Assembly (NCBI GenBank): GCA_030615235.1
Contig: JAUWZR010000001.1
Span: 1 to 60,603 of the forward strand
From: Promethearchaeota archaeon
GTDB lineage: Archaea > Asgardarchaeota > Lokiarchaeia > Sigyniarchaeales > SOKP01
Direction: 5' to 3'
Length of the DNA: 60,603 nt
Within the stretch, counting starts at the first letter, position 1. Every line of letters begins with the position of its first letter. Below, one piece after another: positions 8,101 through 15,667 of the stretch. The notes beneath the pieces were generated by a model. The model did not search any database. It was not told where the DNA came from and saw only the letters and a list, made by a program, of their open reading frames with translations. Position numbers and translations under genes: made by a program.

Positions 8101-8513
8101 TCTAAAGGGCATCGACAACTTTTTAGCATTATAGGAATCTTACCAATATATATGTCTAATGTTTCTTCTGCCTCCTCCCTTTGAGTTCGTTCGTCTATCG
8201 TTATAGGAGTCATTTCTAGCGTAATATCTGCTGCATAACTTAACTCTCGTATCCTAGCCTCAATGGGCGTGATTTCCATAGTAGCCCCATCTGCTTCTCT
8301 AACTTTTGGTATTCCTACTTTGATCTTCCCGAAATTGATTTTGAATCCCGGGATATCTGGTATTACCTCGCCAGATTCAACGACGATACTTCGCATTTCT
8401 TCTTCAATAAAACTATTGTAAGAATCAAGGTGTTGGCGAACTAACCCTTTTTCGTCAAATAAGCTTTTTAGCACGACCCACTTGTCGTTATTGGATAATT
8501 TTTCAGAACTCAA
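5142..8513 (-). CDS. rpoB: DNA-directed RNA polymerase subunit B (unsplit)
   Basis: The 1123-residue product is a complete, single-chain second-largest RNA polymerase subunit, not split into B' and B'' as in many Euryarchaeota. Hallmarks in order include the central NYSGYNIEDA-type segment (here EGYNIEDAIIIN), the catalytic-core DKFSSRHGQKG motif, NPHAMPSRMTLGQL, the RFGEMERDCLVGHG clamp region and a C-terminal zinc site (CEKCG ... CPVCG). It makes the active-centre wall and fork of the polymerase together with A' and A''. The subunit H gene lies 45 bases upstream on the same strand and is surely co-transcribed. The expected rpoA1/A2 genes do not follow. Confidence 0.97.
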   Translation of the reverse strand: MSSEKLSNNDKWVVLKSLFDEKGLVRQHLDSYNSFIEEEMRSIVVESGEVIPDIPGFKINFGKIKVGIPKVREADGATMEITPIEARIRELSYAADITLEMTPITIDERTQREEAEETLDIYIGKIPIMLKSCRCPLENLTEQELVNRGEDPLDPGGYFIINGTERVLVTQEDLAPNRILAEEASRSSSATHQAKVFSTRSGFRAPVTIERKKDGNLRVSFPSVPGKIPLAILMRALGLHSDKEIFEAISENEDIQKELIPVIDVASEIQVLKDSEKSQQNSLDYIGKRVAIGQTKDYRIRRALQVLDRYLLPHIGNAEEDRIKKAYYLGQMAQKVMELNLGLREADDKDHYANKRLKLAGELFTSLFRVAFLNLVKDIKYQLERTAVRGRAPNIKTAVRADVITERIRHALATGNWVGGKAGVSQLLNRTNHVGTLSHLRRVISPLSRSQPHFEARDLHPTQWGKICPAETPEGPNCGLVKNLALASIISVGVDERILENILFDLGVIPISEVKSVRGEKVNIFLNGKLVGIHQKYNPFTNQLREKRRKGEIGVHVNIGYYHDSKEVQINCDAGRATRPLFIIKNKELLITKEDIEKLKLGKYIWSDLIQKGVIEYLDAEEEENAYIAMFEEDITAEHTHLEISPAAILGICASIIPFPEHNQSPRNTYEAGMVKQALGLFAANMHLRLDTRGHTLHYPQQALVKTSPVEIIGINRRPAGQNFIIGMMSFEGYNIEDAIIINKASIERGLARSHFFRTYDAEERKYPGGELDKFEIPERGVRGFKSAESYRLLSEEDGIIEPETTVKGGDVLIGRTSPPRFIKSYEEFELMQPNRRETSKNMRHNEKGIVDTVIISETVDGNKLVKIKVRDLRIPELGDKFSSRHGQKGVLGLVQPAEDMPFTSKGVIPDIIVNPHAMPSRMTLGQLFEGISGKIACSTGKLGDATAFEWKDITKLQEQLVEAGFEFNGREVMYNGITGKQYEAGIYCAPIYYQKLYHLVADKLHARARGPVQILTRQPTEGRAREGGLRFGEMERDCLVGHGSALLLKERLLDESDRTVVLVCEKCGLLAVYDRNRDKRYCPVCGEGTIISKVVCSYAFKLLLQEMMSLGLAPRLKLKEKI

Positions 8514-8558
8514 TTTTGATTAACCTATTAAAATATTATTTTTAATTAAAAAGTTTTT

Positions 8559-8816
8559 CTACACTTTTTCTTTCTTGATATAACGATAATAATCTATATG
8601 TTTTACTGTTGTATGAGATTCCCTAACAATCTTTACGATATCGCCTTCTTTTGCACCAATTGCTACTGAAACCGGGTCTTTTTCAAACATTTGGGGTAAA
8701 TCAGAAATATTAATTTTGTATTTTTCTAATAAATTCTTTGATTCTTCTTTCGTTAAAAGGTAATGTTTCGGGACTAGTTCATGAAACAAAACATCTATTT
8801 TTCTTTTCTTTGTCAA
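8559..8816 (-). CDS. rpoH: DNA-directed RNA polymerase subunit H (Rpb5 C-terminal homologue)
   Basis: The 85-residue product matches archaeal RpoH, the equivalent of the C-terminal domain of eukaryotic Rpb5. The FHELVPKHYLLTKEE start, the DPVSVAIGAKEGDIVKI core and the YYRYI end are diagnostic. It forms part of the lower jaw contacting downstream DNA. The gene immediately precedes rpoB on the minus strand, the conserved archaeal H-B order, and probably leads the operon. The 143 bases upstream, before the methyltransferase gene, are AT-rich and must hold or carry the transcript through. Confidence 0.95.
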   Translation of the reverse strand: MTKKRKIDVLFHELVPKHYLLTKEESKNLLEKYKINISDLPQMFEKDPVSVAIGAKEGDIVKIVRESHTTVKHIDYYRYIKKEKV

Positions 8817-8959
8817 AAAAATCCTCTTTCCTCGCTAATTATTTCAAAAAATATTCTATTTCTAAAAAATTTTTCCATTTTTACTATTATTCTCTTAAAT
8901 TTTTACAAACGCTAACCGTGGTATCGATATTTTAAATGATGAAGACTTCAACATTTCGC

Positions 8960-9598
8960 CTAAATTGACACTAAGCTGAAAATCCAATATCCTGATCTCT
9001 TAAAAGTTACGTTTATCTTTTCGTATAAACTTGAAAGATTTTGGATTAAATAATTGTAAATATAATTTGCTCCCATTTTTTTTTTTATTACAAATTGAAA
9101 TTGTCCATTTCTTTTCAGAAATGTTGGCATATCTTTGCACAATGCGAGAAATTCTTTTCTACCATTTCTTAGTGGAGGATTCATATAGATCGCTTCAAAT
9201 TTTATATTTTTGTTTTGTAAAGGTTTAAAATAGCTACCATGTAAAACTATTACTTTACCCGATCTTTCGGATAAATTATGCCTTATGTTCTCCCTAGTGC
9301 ACCAGAGTGCTCTTCTATTTGTATCAATTAAATAAACAGAGCTTCGCGGATTCAAATACGCTAGAACTATCCCTATAGCCCCATAACCACATCCCAAATC
9401 AAGTAAATAACCCTCTTTTTTAGGAAGAGTCATGTGTTCAATAAACACTTTTGTACCCAAATCTAACTTTTTATAGGAAAAAACTCCTGTAACCGTTTTA
9501 AACAAGTACAAATGGCGATGTAGGCTTACTGGAACTGTAAAGACTTTAACTCCAACGTTAGGAAATTGTGAAGAATAGTGTTGGTTTTTTTTCTCCAT
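8960..9598 (-). CDS. Class I SAM-dependent methyltransferase (RsmC/MJ0882-like)
   Basis: The 212-residue product has the SAM-binding motif I DLGCGYGAIGIVLA, an acidic motif II at the end of strand 2 (YLIDTN) and a catalytic NPP motif (MNPPLRNG). NPP marks methyltransferases that act on an exocyclic or planar nitrogen, such as guanine N2 in RNA. The short N-terminal part (VFTVPVSLH ... FSYKKLDLGT) is typical of the small archaeal RsmC-like family, suggesting rRNA or tRNA guanosine as substrate. It sits 16 bases downstream of cbf5, so the two probably form one RNA-modification transcription unit. The substrate is inferred. Confidence 0.8.
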   Translation of the reverse strand: MEKKNQHYSSQFPNVGVKVFTVPVSLHRHLYLFKTVTGVFSYKKLDLGTKVFIEHMTLPKKEGYLLDLGCGYGAIGIVLAYLNPRSSVYLIDTNRRALWCTRENIRHNLSERSGKVIVLHGSYFKPLQNKNIKFEAIYMNPPLRNGRKEFLALCKDMPTFLKRNGQFQFVIKKKMGANYIYNYLIQNLSSLYEKINVTFKRSGYWIFSLVSI

Positions 9599-9614
9599 GT
9601 TCGTCGATCTTTTC

Positions 9615-10625
9615 CTATTTAGTTTTTATTTCTGACCACCTTGGATAGATGCCTCGTTCCATAAAAATTTTATTCGTTTTAGCAATGATTCCTGATTTCG
9701 CTTTGTAGATTTTCATGGCTCCCATTATGGCTGTGCCAAAACCTATTAATTCTTTTTTGAGGGTCATATACACAATTTGCATGTTAGATTGAATTCTTGC
9801 ATCAATGTAACACACTCCAGCAGAAGCTAGGTCTGCTCCATGGCATAAAGCGTCAACGGCAGTATCTCTCACATAAATTTTAGGGAGGTGTGATACGATC
9901 TTCTCCATAGGAAAAACAATTTTCCTTAAAAAAGAATCATCACTTTCATTTCTGTAAATGGTGTAAGCATCTTTTAGATTTTGTAGAGTTATTAAACTCT
10001 CATCTTCTCTAAAATGACCCACCCTCGTTCGTCTTAACTCCAGCATATGAGCTCCCGAGCATAAAGCTTCACCGATATCAAAGCAAAGTTTTCGAATATA
10101 CGTACCTGCTTCACATCCAACTTTAAACAAGATGTGGTTATTATTTACTTCTAGGACTTTTGCGTAGTAAATCTCTCTTACTCTTAATTTTCTCACAACT
10201 GAGGATTTAATTGGGGGAGTCTGATAAATTTGGCCCGTAAAAATTTTGAACACTTTTTCAATTTTTTTTAAATTTTCGGGTGCATGTAATAGCATAACTC
10301 CTACATATTCTTTCCCCGCATACAATAATGCCGAAAGAACTCGGGTAGCTTTACCAAGTGCACATGGTAATACGCCAGTAACTTTTGGATCTAATGTCCC
10401 CCCATGTCCTGAATTATCAATTTCTATAATTTTACGCGCCCACGAAACTACTTCATGACTTGTGGGACCACTTGGTTTATCTAAATTTATAACTCCATAT
10501 TTTAATAAGTCCTCTATCTTTCTTTTATCAGGTTCACATCCATAATCTGCATTAGTAACATCTTGGGATTTTACGAGCAATTGTTCTGATTCATCAGAAG
10601 GCAATCTAAATTCTGAATCTTGCAT
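9615..10625 (-). CDS. cbf5: tRNA/rRNA pseudouridine synthase Cbf5 (dyskerin homologue)
   Basis: The 336-residue product is the catalytic subunit of archaeal H/ACA ribonucleoproteins and can also modify tRNA U55. It contains the TruB-family start LDKPSGPTSHEV, the catalytic-Asp loop GHGGTLDPKVTGVL, the YxG-type binding segment and a C-terminal PUA domain (about residues 245-325) that binds the ACA box and the guide RNA. Length is normal for archaea. The gene lies immediately upstream of the methyltransferase gene. The 147 bases between its start and tRNA-Lys hold no recognisable gene. Confidence 0.95.
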   Translation of the reverse strand: MQDSEFRLPSDESEQLLVKSQDVTNADYGCEPDKRKIEDLLKYGVINLDKPSGPTSHEVVSWARKIIEIDNSGHGGTLDPKVTGVLPCALGKATRVLSALLYAGKEYVGVMLLHAPENLKKIEKVFKIFTGQIYQTPPIKSSVVRKLRVREIYYAKVLEVNNNHILFKVGCEAGTYIRKLCFDIGEALCSGAHMLELRRTRVGHFREDESLITLQNLKDAYTIYRNESDDSFLRKIVFPMEKIVSHLPKIYVRDTAVDALCHGADLASAGVCYIDARIQSNMQIVYMTLKKELIGFGTAIMGAMKIYKAKSGIIAKTNKIFMERGIYPRWSEIKTK

Positions 10626-10772
10626 ATGGATTAACTGAAAAGGGATAATATTACGAATAGTAATTCACGGTGGAATTAATGTTTATCGATTGTTGGATTC
10701 AAACTAAAAGATGAAAAACGATCACATATTTTTGATTTACACTTTATTGTAATACGGAATTATAGAGAATTG

Positions 10773-10876
10773 CGGGCCATGTGGGAATTTCGGGTTTGTA
10801 CTACGCGAACAAACATATCGAACCCACGACCTTCAGGTTAAAAGCCTGCTGCGCTACCTGCCTGCGCTAATGGCCC
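10773..10876 (-). tRNA. tRNA-Lys (UUU) with an intron in the T-loop
   Basis: On the minus strand the 7-bp acceptor stem is GGGCCAT (10876-10870) pairing with ATGGCCC (10780-10774), with discriminator G at 10773 and no encoded CCA. The D stem is GCGC/GCGC. The anticodon loop is CTTTTAA, giving anticodon UUU for lysine, on a stem with one G-A mismatch. The T stem is GTGGG/CCCAC, but 37 bases (10786-10822) separate its two arms instead of 7. The extra 30 bases are best explained as an intron within the T-loop. Its centre forms a GTTTGT/ACAAAC hairpin, as expected for a splicing bulge-helix-bulge structure. No canonical 37/38 intron is present. Confidence 0.88.
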
Positions 10877-11024
10877 AAATCTTAAGATTAGAGTCGAGAT
10901 AAGATGCAAAACTTGTTAAATTGTTATTTAAATAAAAATACAATAGATCAAATCTATAATAATTTATAACTTTTTCTGTAATCATCTATGTAGTACCTTC
11001 TGTGAATGATTTCCTTAAGTTAAG

Positions 11025-12041
11025 CTATCTGAAATGTTCATAGCCTTGATTTTTTAGTTCAAACCTTTTACTCTTTTTTAAAAAATAGATTTTCTCGTCA
11101 GAAATTGCTTTTCCCACTTTAAATAGCCTCCCTCCTTTAGATTTAACTAACCGTTGAGCTTTATCAAAATCATCTGGATCAATTGCAAATAGATGAATGA
11201 ATTCCTCTCCTCCTTCAAATATCAATTTTTCTAACGATATAGAAAATTCTATTGAGTATTCCTTAGCTTCTTCGTGAATCAAATTGTCATTGAAATCAAT
11301 TTCAAAGCCCAAGTTAGGATTAGATAAAGCAAAGTCTTTTAAAGTTTTTGATAAGCCATCAGAAGAGTCTATACTGGCCGTAGCTAATTTATTATCTGCC
11401 AGAATATAAGCTTCATTTCCCAAGTCGTTTGGTTCCAGAACACTATTTATTGCCACGCGATATTTAGAGAAATCTTTAACATTCACATCTCTGTGTAAGA
11501 GGATATCAAAACCTACACCAGTTAGGCCAAATTTGTTGTTTATTGCTAGTAAATCCCCTGGGTTTATACCTTTCCGATAGATTATCTCCGTAGGATTCTT
11601 AAAACCAAACACAGTTGGATTTATGATAATCTCTTTAGAAGTGTTAAGATCGCCCCCAAGATAATTAAGATTCCATTTATTCGAGTAGTCGACAATACCC
11701 TCTATTAATCGTTTAAAATTTTCGACAGATAAATCATTAGGAAGCCCTAACGAAACTATAATACCTTCTGGTTTTACACCCTTAACAACAAGATCGCTAA
11801 GATTCATGAGAACAGACTTAAGCCCCATCTGATAGAAATTCATCTGTTTTGGAGCATCAGTTGTAGCGTTAAACATGTCTGAATTAAGAACAAGACATTT
11901 TCCTTCTTTTAGGTATCTATATTTAAAAAAAAAAGAATCGTCTCTTCGTAACCTTTTACCTGTTTTGCCATAAATTACCTTATCTATTAATTCTATTAGT
12001 CCCAATTCACCTAAAAAATTAATATTTTCGTTCTGTTTCAT
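11025..12041 (-). CDS. thiL: Thiamine-monophosphate kinase
   Basis: The 338-residue product phosphorylates thiamine monophosphate with ATP to thiamine diphosphate, the cofactor form. It belongs to the PurM/ThiL ATP-binding fold. Diagnostic segments include LRRDDSFFF near the N-terminus, the metal/ATP-binding MNLSDLVVKGVKPEGI, GGDLNTS and SIDSSDGLSKTL, and the late EGGEEF motif. Length fits the family. It stands alone, between tRNA-Lys and tRNA-Thr, with no other thiamine genes nearby. Confidence 0.9.
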   Translation of the reverse strand: MKQNENINFLGELGLIELIDKVIYGKTGKRLRRDDSFFFKYRYLKEGKCLVLNSDMFNATTDAPKQMNFYQMGLKSVLMNLSDLVVKGVKPEGIIVSLGLPNDLSVENFKRLIEGIVDYSNKWNLNYLGGDLNTSKEIIINPTVFGFKNPTEIIYRKGINPGDLLAINNKFGLTGVGFDILLHRDVNVKDFSKYRVAINSVLEPNDLGNEAYILADNKLATASIDSSDGLSKTLKDFALSNPNLGFEIDFNDNLIHEEAKEYSIEFSISLEKLIFEGGEEFIHLFAIDPDDFDKAQRLVKSKGGRLFKVGKAISDEKIYFLKKSKRFELKNQGYEHFR

Positions 12042-12093
12042 TAGTAAAATTTTATAATTTTCTAAAATTTATAATTTCTATATTAATTCGTTT

Positions 12094-12183
12094 GCCTTTG
12101 TGGCTTAGTCGTAGAGCGACTGATTCGTAAAATCCTCGATTCGAATCATCAGTAGGCCGGGGGTTCAAATCCCCCCAAAGGCT
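12094..12183 (+). tRNA. tRNA-Thr (CGU) with an 18-nt canonical intron
   Basis: Acceptor stem GCCTTTG (12094-12100) pairs with CAAAGGC (12176-12182); discriminator U at 12183 is normal for archaeal tRNA-Thr. The anticodon stem ACTGA/TCAGT holds the loop TTCGTA-A, anticodon CGU, interrupted between positions 37 and 38 by about 18 bases (within 12131-12149). The T arm CGGGG/CCCCC with TTCAAAT is standard. The unspliced length of 90 leaves a 72-nt mature tRNA. Splicing would use the archaeal endonuclease and the RtcB ligase encoded at 25.4-26.9 kb. Confidence 0.9.
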
Positions 12184-12187
12184 CTCG

Positions 12188-13204
12188 TTAAAGGGCTTGA
12201 GTTTCAATAAATTTTCTAATTATTTGTAAAGCAAGCATTTTGAAGGCATCGTTTATATTTTCTCCTGTTTTTGCGGAGGTTTCGATATAAGTCAATGTTA
12301 ATTTTTGCGCTAATACCTCTCCTTCGTCGCGAGATACTACTCTCTCAGACTCTAAGTCTATTTTATTTCCCACTAAAAGGAGGGCAATATTAGGGGAAGC
12401 TTTTTTAATCTCAAGATACCAATTTTTATTAATATTTTCGAAACTAGATCGATTAGTTACGTCGTAGACTAAAATACCCGCTTCGGCGTTAGATAGATAC
12501 GACTGTCTAACGCGTTTAAACTGAGCTTGACCCGCTAAATCCCATATTATGAACCTTATAGTGCTTTCAAGTTCTTTAAACGTGCACTCCTTCTTCATAA
12601 TAGAAGTCCCAATAGTGGATTTATAATCCGTTTCAAACTCATTTTCAACATATCTATGCACCATACTCGTTTTACCTACTGCTCCGTCACCTCCTAGAAT
12701 TAATTTAAAGGCATATTCTCTTGATTTGATTTTAACTTTTTGAAGTTTATTCAGTCTTCGCTGAATAGTGTCAGTACTACTCTCTGCAACTAATTTAGGT
12801 ATAACGGGGCTTACAGTTCTACCGTCAAAAATTCTTGCGATTTTCTCAGCAGCCAAGTAAGCATAAGGGAAAACTGAATCAATACCTGCTATAGCATCCA
12901 GAACAGTAACTAAAACTGCTTCTGGACCAGATTCGCAAAATATGAACCTATAATCTTCTGTATCGAAGGTTCCCGTTCCAAAGGATCCTGAATTAAATTC
13001 TTTAGTAATTCTAGTTAAAACAGGTTCTACTAAAGCATTTACACCGCTGATTATTTCTTCGTCAAGCGATTTTTCTGAAGACCCTACTAAAGAATCCATG
13101 ATCAATCCGTCTCTATTTACTACAAGAGCAGCAACTAAATTATCACCAAGACTCTGCTTGTACCACCCTAATAACGCAGCTAATTTTTTTGTATCGACTG
13201 ACAA
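12188..13204 (-). CDS. Roadblock/LC7 domain fused to a Ras-superfamily small GTPase
   Basis: TTG start; 338 residues. Residues 1-130 form a Roadblock/LC7 domain (KLAALLGWYKQS ... VVNRDGLIMDS ... AYLAAEKIARIF). A linker (130-165) leads to a complete Rab/Arf-like GTPase: G1 GGDGAVGKTS (171-180), a Thr in switch I (TIGTS), G3 WDLAGQ (221-226), G4 NKID (280-283) and G5 ETSAK (308-312). No C-terminal prenylation cysteine is present. Such fusions are an Asgard-specific expansion; Roadblock domains usually scaffold or regulate GTPases, so this chain may dimerise and self-regulate. Function in trafficking or membrane signalling is inferred. It ends 4 bases from tRNA-Thr, in a tail-to-tail arrangement. 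Confidence 0.93.
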   Translation of the reverse strand: MSVDTKKLAALLGWYKQSLGDNLVAALVVNRDGLIMDSLVGSSEKSLDEEIISGVNALVEPVLTRITKEFNSGSFGTGTFDTEDYRFIFCESGPEAVLVTVLDAIAGIDSVFPYAYLAAEKIARIFDGRTVSPVIPKLVAESSTDTIQRRLNKLQKVKIKSREYAFKLILGGDGAVGKTSMVHRYVENEFETDYKSTIGTSIMKKECTFKELESTIRFIIWDLAGQAQFKRVRQSYLSNAEAGILVYDVTNRSSFENINKNWYLEIKKASPNIALLLVGNKIDLESERVVSRDEGEVLAQKLTLTYIETSAKTGENINDAFKMLALQIIRKFIETQAL

Positions 13205-13345
13205 TTTTTTAAAACATCTTTTTTTAAGAATTAAATAGCACTTTGATATTAATATGTAAATGTTCTTGCATAAAAATTTTTTTACTATAAAAAAGTAGGA
13301 ATTAACTGGTTAGACGATTGCATCAACAAAAAAACGCTGGGAAAT

Positions 13346-14143
13346 TCATTCACCTTTAAAAACTGGTTTTCTCTTCTCCAAGAACGCATTAATACCTTCT
13401 TGAAAATCTTTAGTCTTAGCACAAATTTTTATCTTTTCAGATTCATTTTTTAAATGCGATATAAAATCGTTTTTATAGGAATTATTTAACAAATCTTTTA
13501 TATTTTGATAAGCGATCGTAGGACCTTGGCTTATTTTTAATGTTATTTTCTTTACTTCGGTTAAGAAATCTTTTTCATCTGAAATAGTCATCGATACTAA
13601 TCCAAAATTCTTTGCTTCCTTTGCTGTAATTGTTCGATTTAAGAGGATCATTTCTGTTGCAAGGGATAAACCTACTAATTTTGGTAAGTAATAGGATGTT
13701 GAAGAATCAGGTGATAATCCAATCCCTGCGAAAGCAGCTCCAAAATTTACACTGTCGCGGCAAATTCTTATATCGCAGCTACAAGCATAACCGAGAGACG
13801 CTCCAAAACATGGGCCATTAATCGCCGCTAAAGAGACAACGCCCAAATCCTTCAATAATATTATCCCTTCGTGTAATTTATTTGCTAGTTTACCCATAAA
13901 CTCTTGAGGTGCCTTGGCTTCTTTAAATTCCTTTATATCACCCCCCACCGAAAAAATTTCCCCCATTCCCGTGATAATAAGGCATTTTAAAGATTTTAAA
14001 GATTTTAAATCATTAATAGCTAAGCAAAAATCACTTACAAGGTTAAAATTAAAAGCATTCCTTGATTTTGGTCTGTTAAAATAGAGGGTTACGATTCCAT
14101 TGGATTCGTTTAACTCAACTTTAATATTATCGTACTTAAACAT
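13346..14143 (-). CDS. Enoyl-CoA hydratase/isomerase family protein (crotonase)
   Basis: I start at the ATG at 14143 (MFKYDNIKVEL), not the longer frame from 14191, whose first 16 residues look like read-through of the leader. About 265 residues remain. The crotonase fold is clear: FNRPKSRNAFNF, the oxyanion-hole segment GGDIKEF, and AINGPCFGASLGYACSCDIRI. The family acts on acyl-CoA thioesters (hydration, isomerisation, hydrolysis), and the substrate cannot be told from sequence. The usual catalytic Glu positions are not both evident, so the exact reaction is open. No other fatty-acid genes lie close by. Confidence 0.85.
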   Translation of the reverse strand: MFKYDNIKVELNESNGIVTLYFNRPKSRNAFNFNLVSDFCLAINDLKSLKSLKCLIITGMGEIFSVGGDIKEFKEAKAPQEFMGKLANKLHEGIILLKDLGVVSLAAINGPCFGASLGYACSCDIRICRDSVNFGAAFAGIGLSPDSSTSYYLPKLVGLSLATEMILLNRTITAKEAKNFGLVSMTISDEKDFLTEVKKITLKISQGPTIAYQNIKDLLNNSYKNDFISHLKNESEKIKICAKTKDFQEGINAFLEKRKPVFKGE

Positions 14144-14292
14144 ATAAATCAGTTCTAAAAAAATACTTAAATGATAATAGAATCTAAACAAATAAAATTT
14201 TTAACATTTCATTAATTTAATTCGATTAAAATAAGTTTTATTTGTATTTAATTCTTATAAAGAAATATAACTTTTTTTACTCGTAATATCAA

Positions 14293-14377
14293 GCAGGAGT
14301 TGCCAAGCCTGGTCAACGGTGCTAGACCGAGGCTCTAGTCTCATAGGAGTTCGAGGGTTCGAATCCCTCCTCCTGCA
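14293..14377 (+). tRNA. tRNA-Leu (GAG)
   Basis: A class II tRNA with a long variable arm. Acceptor GCAGGAG (14293-14299) pairs with CTCCTGC (14370-14376), discriminator A at 14377, no encoded CCA. The anticodon stem CTAGA/TCTAG encloses CCGAGGC, so the anticodon is GAG, leucine. The variable arm reads TCTCATAGGAG and the T arm is GAGGG TTCGAAT CCCTC. No intron. A T-rich run follows immediately and probably ends transcription. Confidence 0.95.
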
Positions 14378-14440
14378 TTTTTTATTTAATCTGTAATCTA
14401 CATAAAACCTAAAATAAAATATAAAACAAATATTAAAAAG

Positions 14441-15667
14441 TTGACAAGTATTGAGAAATTTATGAATACCATTTTAAGCTTAAACCTAAATCATCTAGAT
14501 GCCTCAATAAATCATGTTAAGGCTTTAGCTTATACTCGTTCGCCTTTCTCCACGGGAGAAACTAAAGCAGCTCTGTACATCAGAAATGAGATGAATAAGG
14601 AGGATATAGAATGCAGTACTAATTATTTCGACTTTACTGGAGCTAAAAGGATATTTATGAGACTGACTTATATCATTTTATTTACTTATCTGATAATTTT
14701 TCGTTTGTTATTAGTACTCGTTGCTTATTTTTCTATCAAGTACGTTTTTGCACGCTTCCGAAATTACTCGTTAGTAGGAAAGGAGGAATCAAAAAATGTA
14801 GTTGCAAAAATTAAATCTGCCAAAAAGCAGGAGAAACCTCCAGTTGTAATATTGTCCGCTCATTACGACACTTTTTCCGCAAATCTTCCGTATGGGTTAC
14901 AAAAAGTTATCTTCTTCTTTTTTAGAATTATTTTTATCCCTTATGTTATATTCGCTTTGCTTGTTGTATACGTCATTTTTTTCATTGAAGGACAGAGAGA
15001 AACAACTGAGTTGATACTTACATTTACGTTAGTTGAATTTGTTATGACAACAATTATCTTTTTACTTATATACGATAATAACCGCTCTAAGGGATCTATT
15101 GATAACGCTAGTGGAGTTGCCATTTTAATTGAACTAACAAAATTATTCAAAAGGAATCCCCTTGAAAATTACGATGTAATTGTATTATGGAGTAGCGCTG
15201 AAGAATGGGGTTTAAAAGGATCGAAAGCTTTTTGTAAGAGACACCGCGATTACTTAAGAAATAACTATGATTTAAATCGTTCTTTCAACATAAATGTAGA
15301 TATGATCGGATCATACATAGGACTTGAAACCAAACGCTCATTACATTTAAGACGTAGGAAAGATTTGTTTGACTTAAATAAAAAACTTGAAGAAACCGCA
15401 AATGATTTGAATATTCCAATGACTGTGACTGATAAAATCTTAGGATCTAAAGCAGATCACAAATCTTTTCGATCATTTGCTAAAAAAACTAAATCATCGT
15501 TTCAAGTTGCCTACTTTCATTCTGCAAAAGATTCTAAATTCATACATTCCTCTAAAGACACTCCTGATAAATGCCACCCCGAAAATTTGAATGGTTGCTT
15601 GGAAATTTGTTATACTACAATAAGATCTATTGATGTAATGGATTTTTCTTCAAAAGAAATTAGATAA
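14441..15667 (+). CDS. Membrane-anchored M28-family zinc peptidase
   Basis: TTG start at 14441 (ATG 14462 is an alternative); 408 residues. Zinc-aminopeptidase motifs are SAHYD, SIDNASGV, SAEEWGLKG and NVDMIGS, giving the metal ligands and catalytic Glu of the M28 family. A hydrophobic segment near residues 70-100 and a pair around residues 155-210, inserted within the catalytic domain, should anchor it in the membrane. The family removes N-terminal residues from peptides. Which face the active site lies on cannot be told. Its 3' end overlaps the convergent DP2 gene by 18 bases. Confidence 0.85.
   Translation: MTSIEKFMNTILSLNLNHLDASINHVKALAYTRSPFSTGETKAALYIRNEMNKEDIECSTNYFDFTGAKRIFMRLTYIILFTYLIIFRLLLVLVAYFSIKYVFARFRNYSLVGKEESKNVVAKIKSAKKQEKPPVVILSAHYDTFSANLPYGLQKVIFFFFRIIFIPYVIFALLVVYVIFFIEGQRETTELILTFTLVEFVMTTIIFLLIYDNNRSKGSIDNASGVAILIELTKLFKRNPLENYDVIVLWSSAEEWGLKGSKAFCKRHRDYLRNNYDLNRSFNINVDMIGSYIGLETKRSLHLRRRKDLFDLNKKLEETANDLNIPMTVTDKILGSKADHKSFRSFAKKTKSSFQVAYFHSAKDSKFIHSSKDTPDKCHPENLNGCLEICYTTIRSIDVMDFSSKEIR

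Noticed and set aside
8738..8935. Plus-strand frame over rpoH and its upstream region
   Set aside because: Antisense to rpoH and Phe/Lys-rich low complexity.
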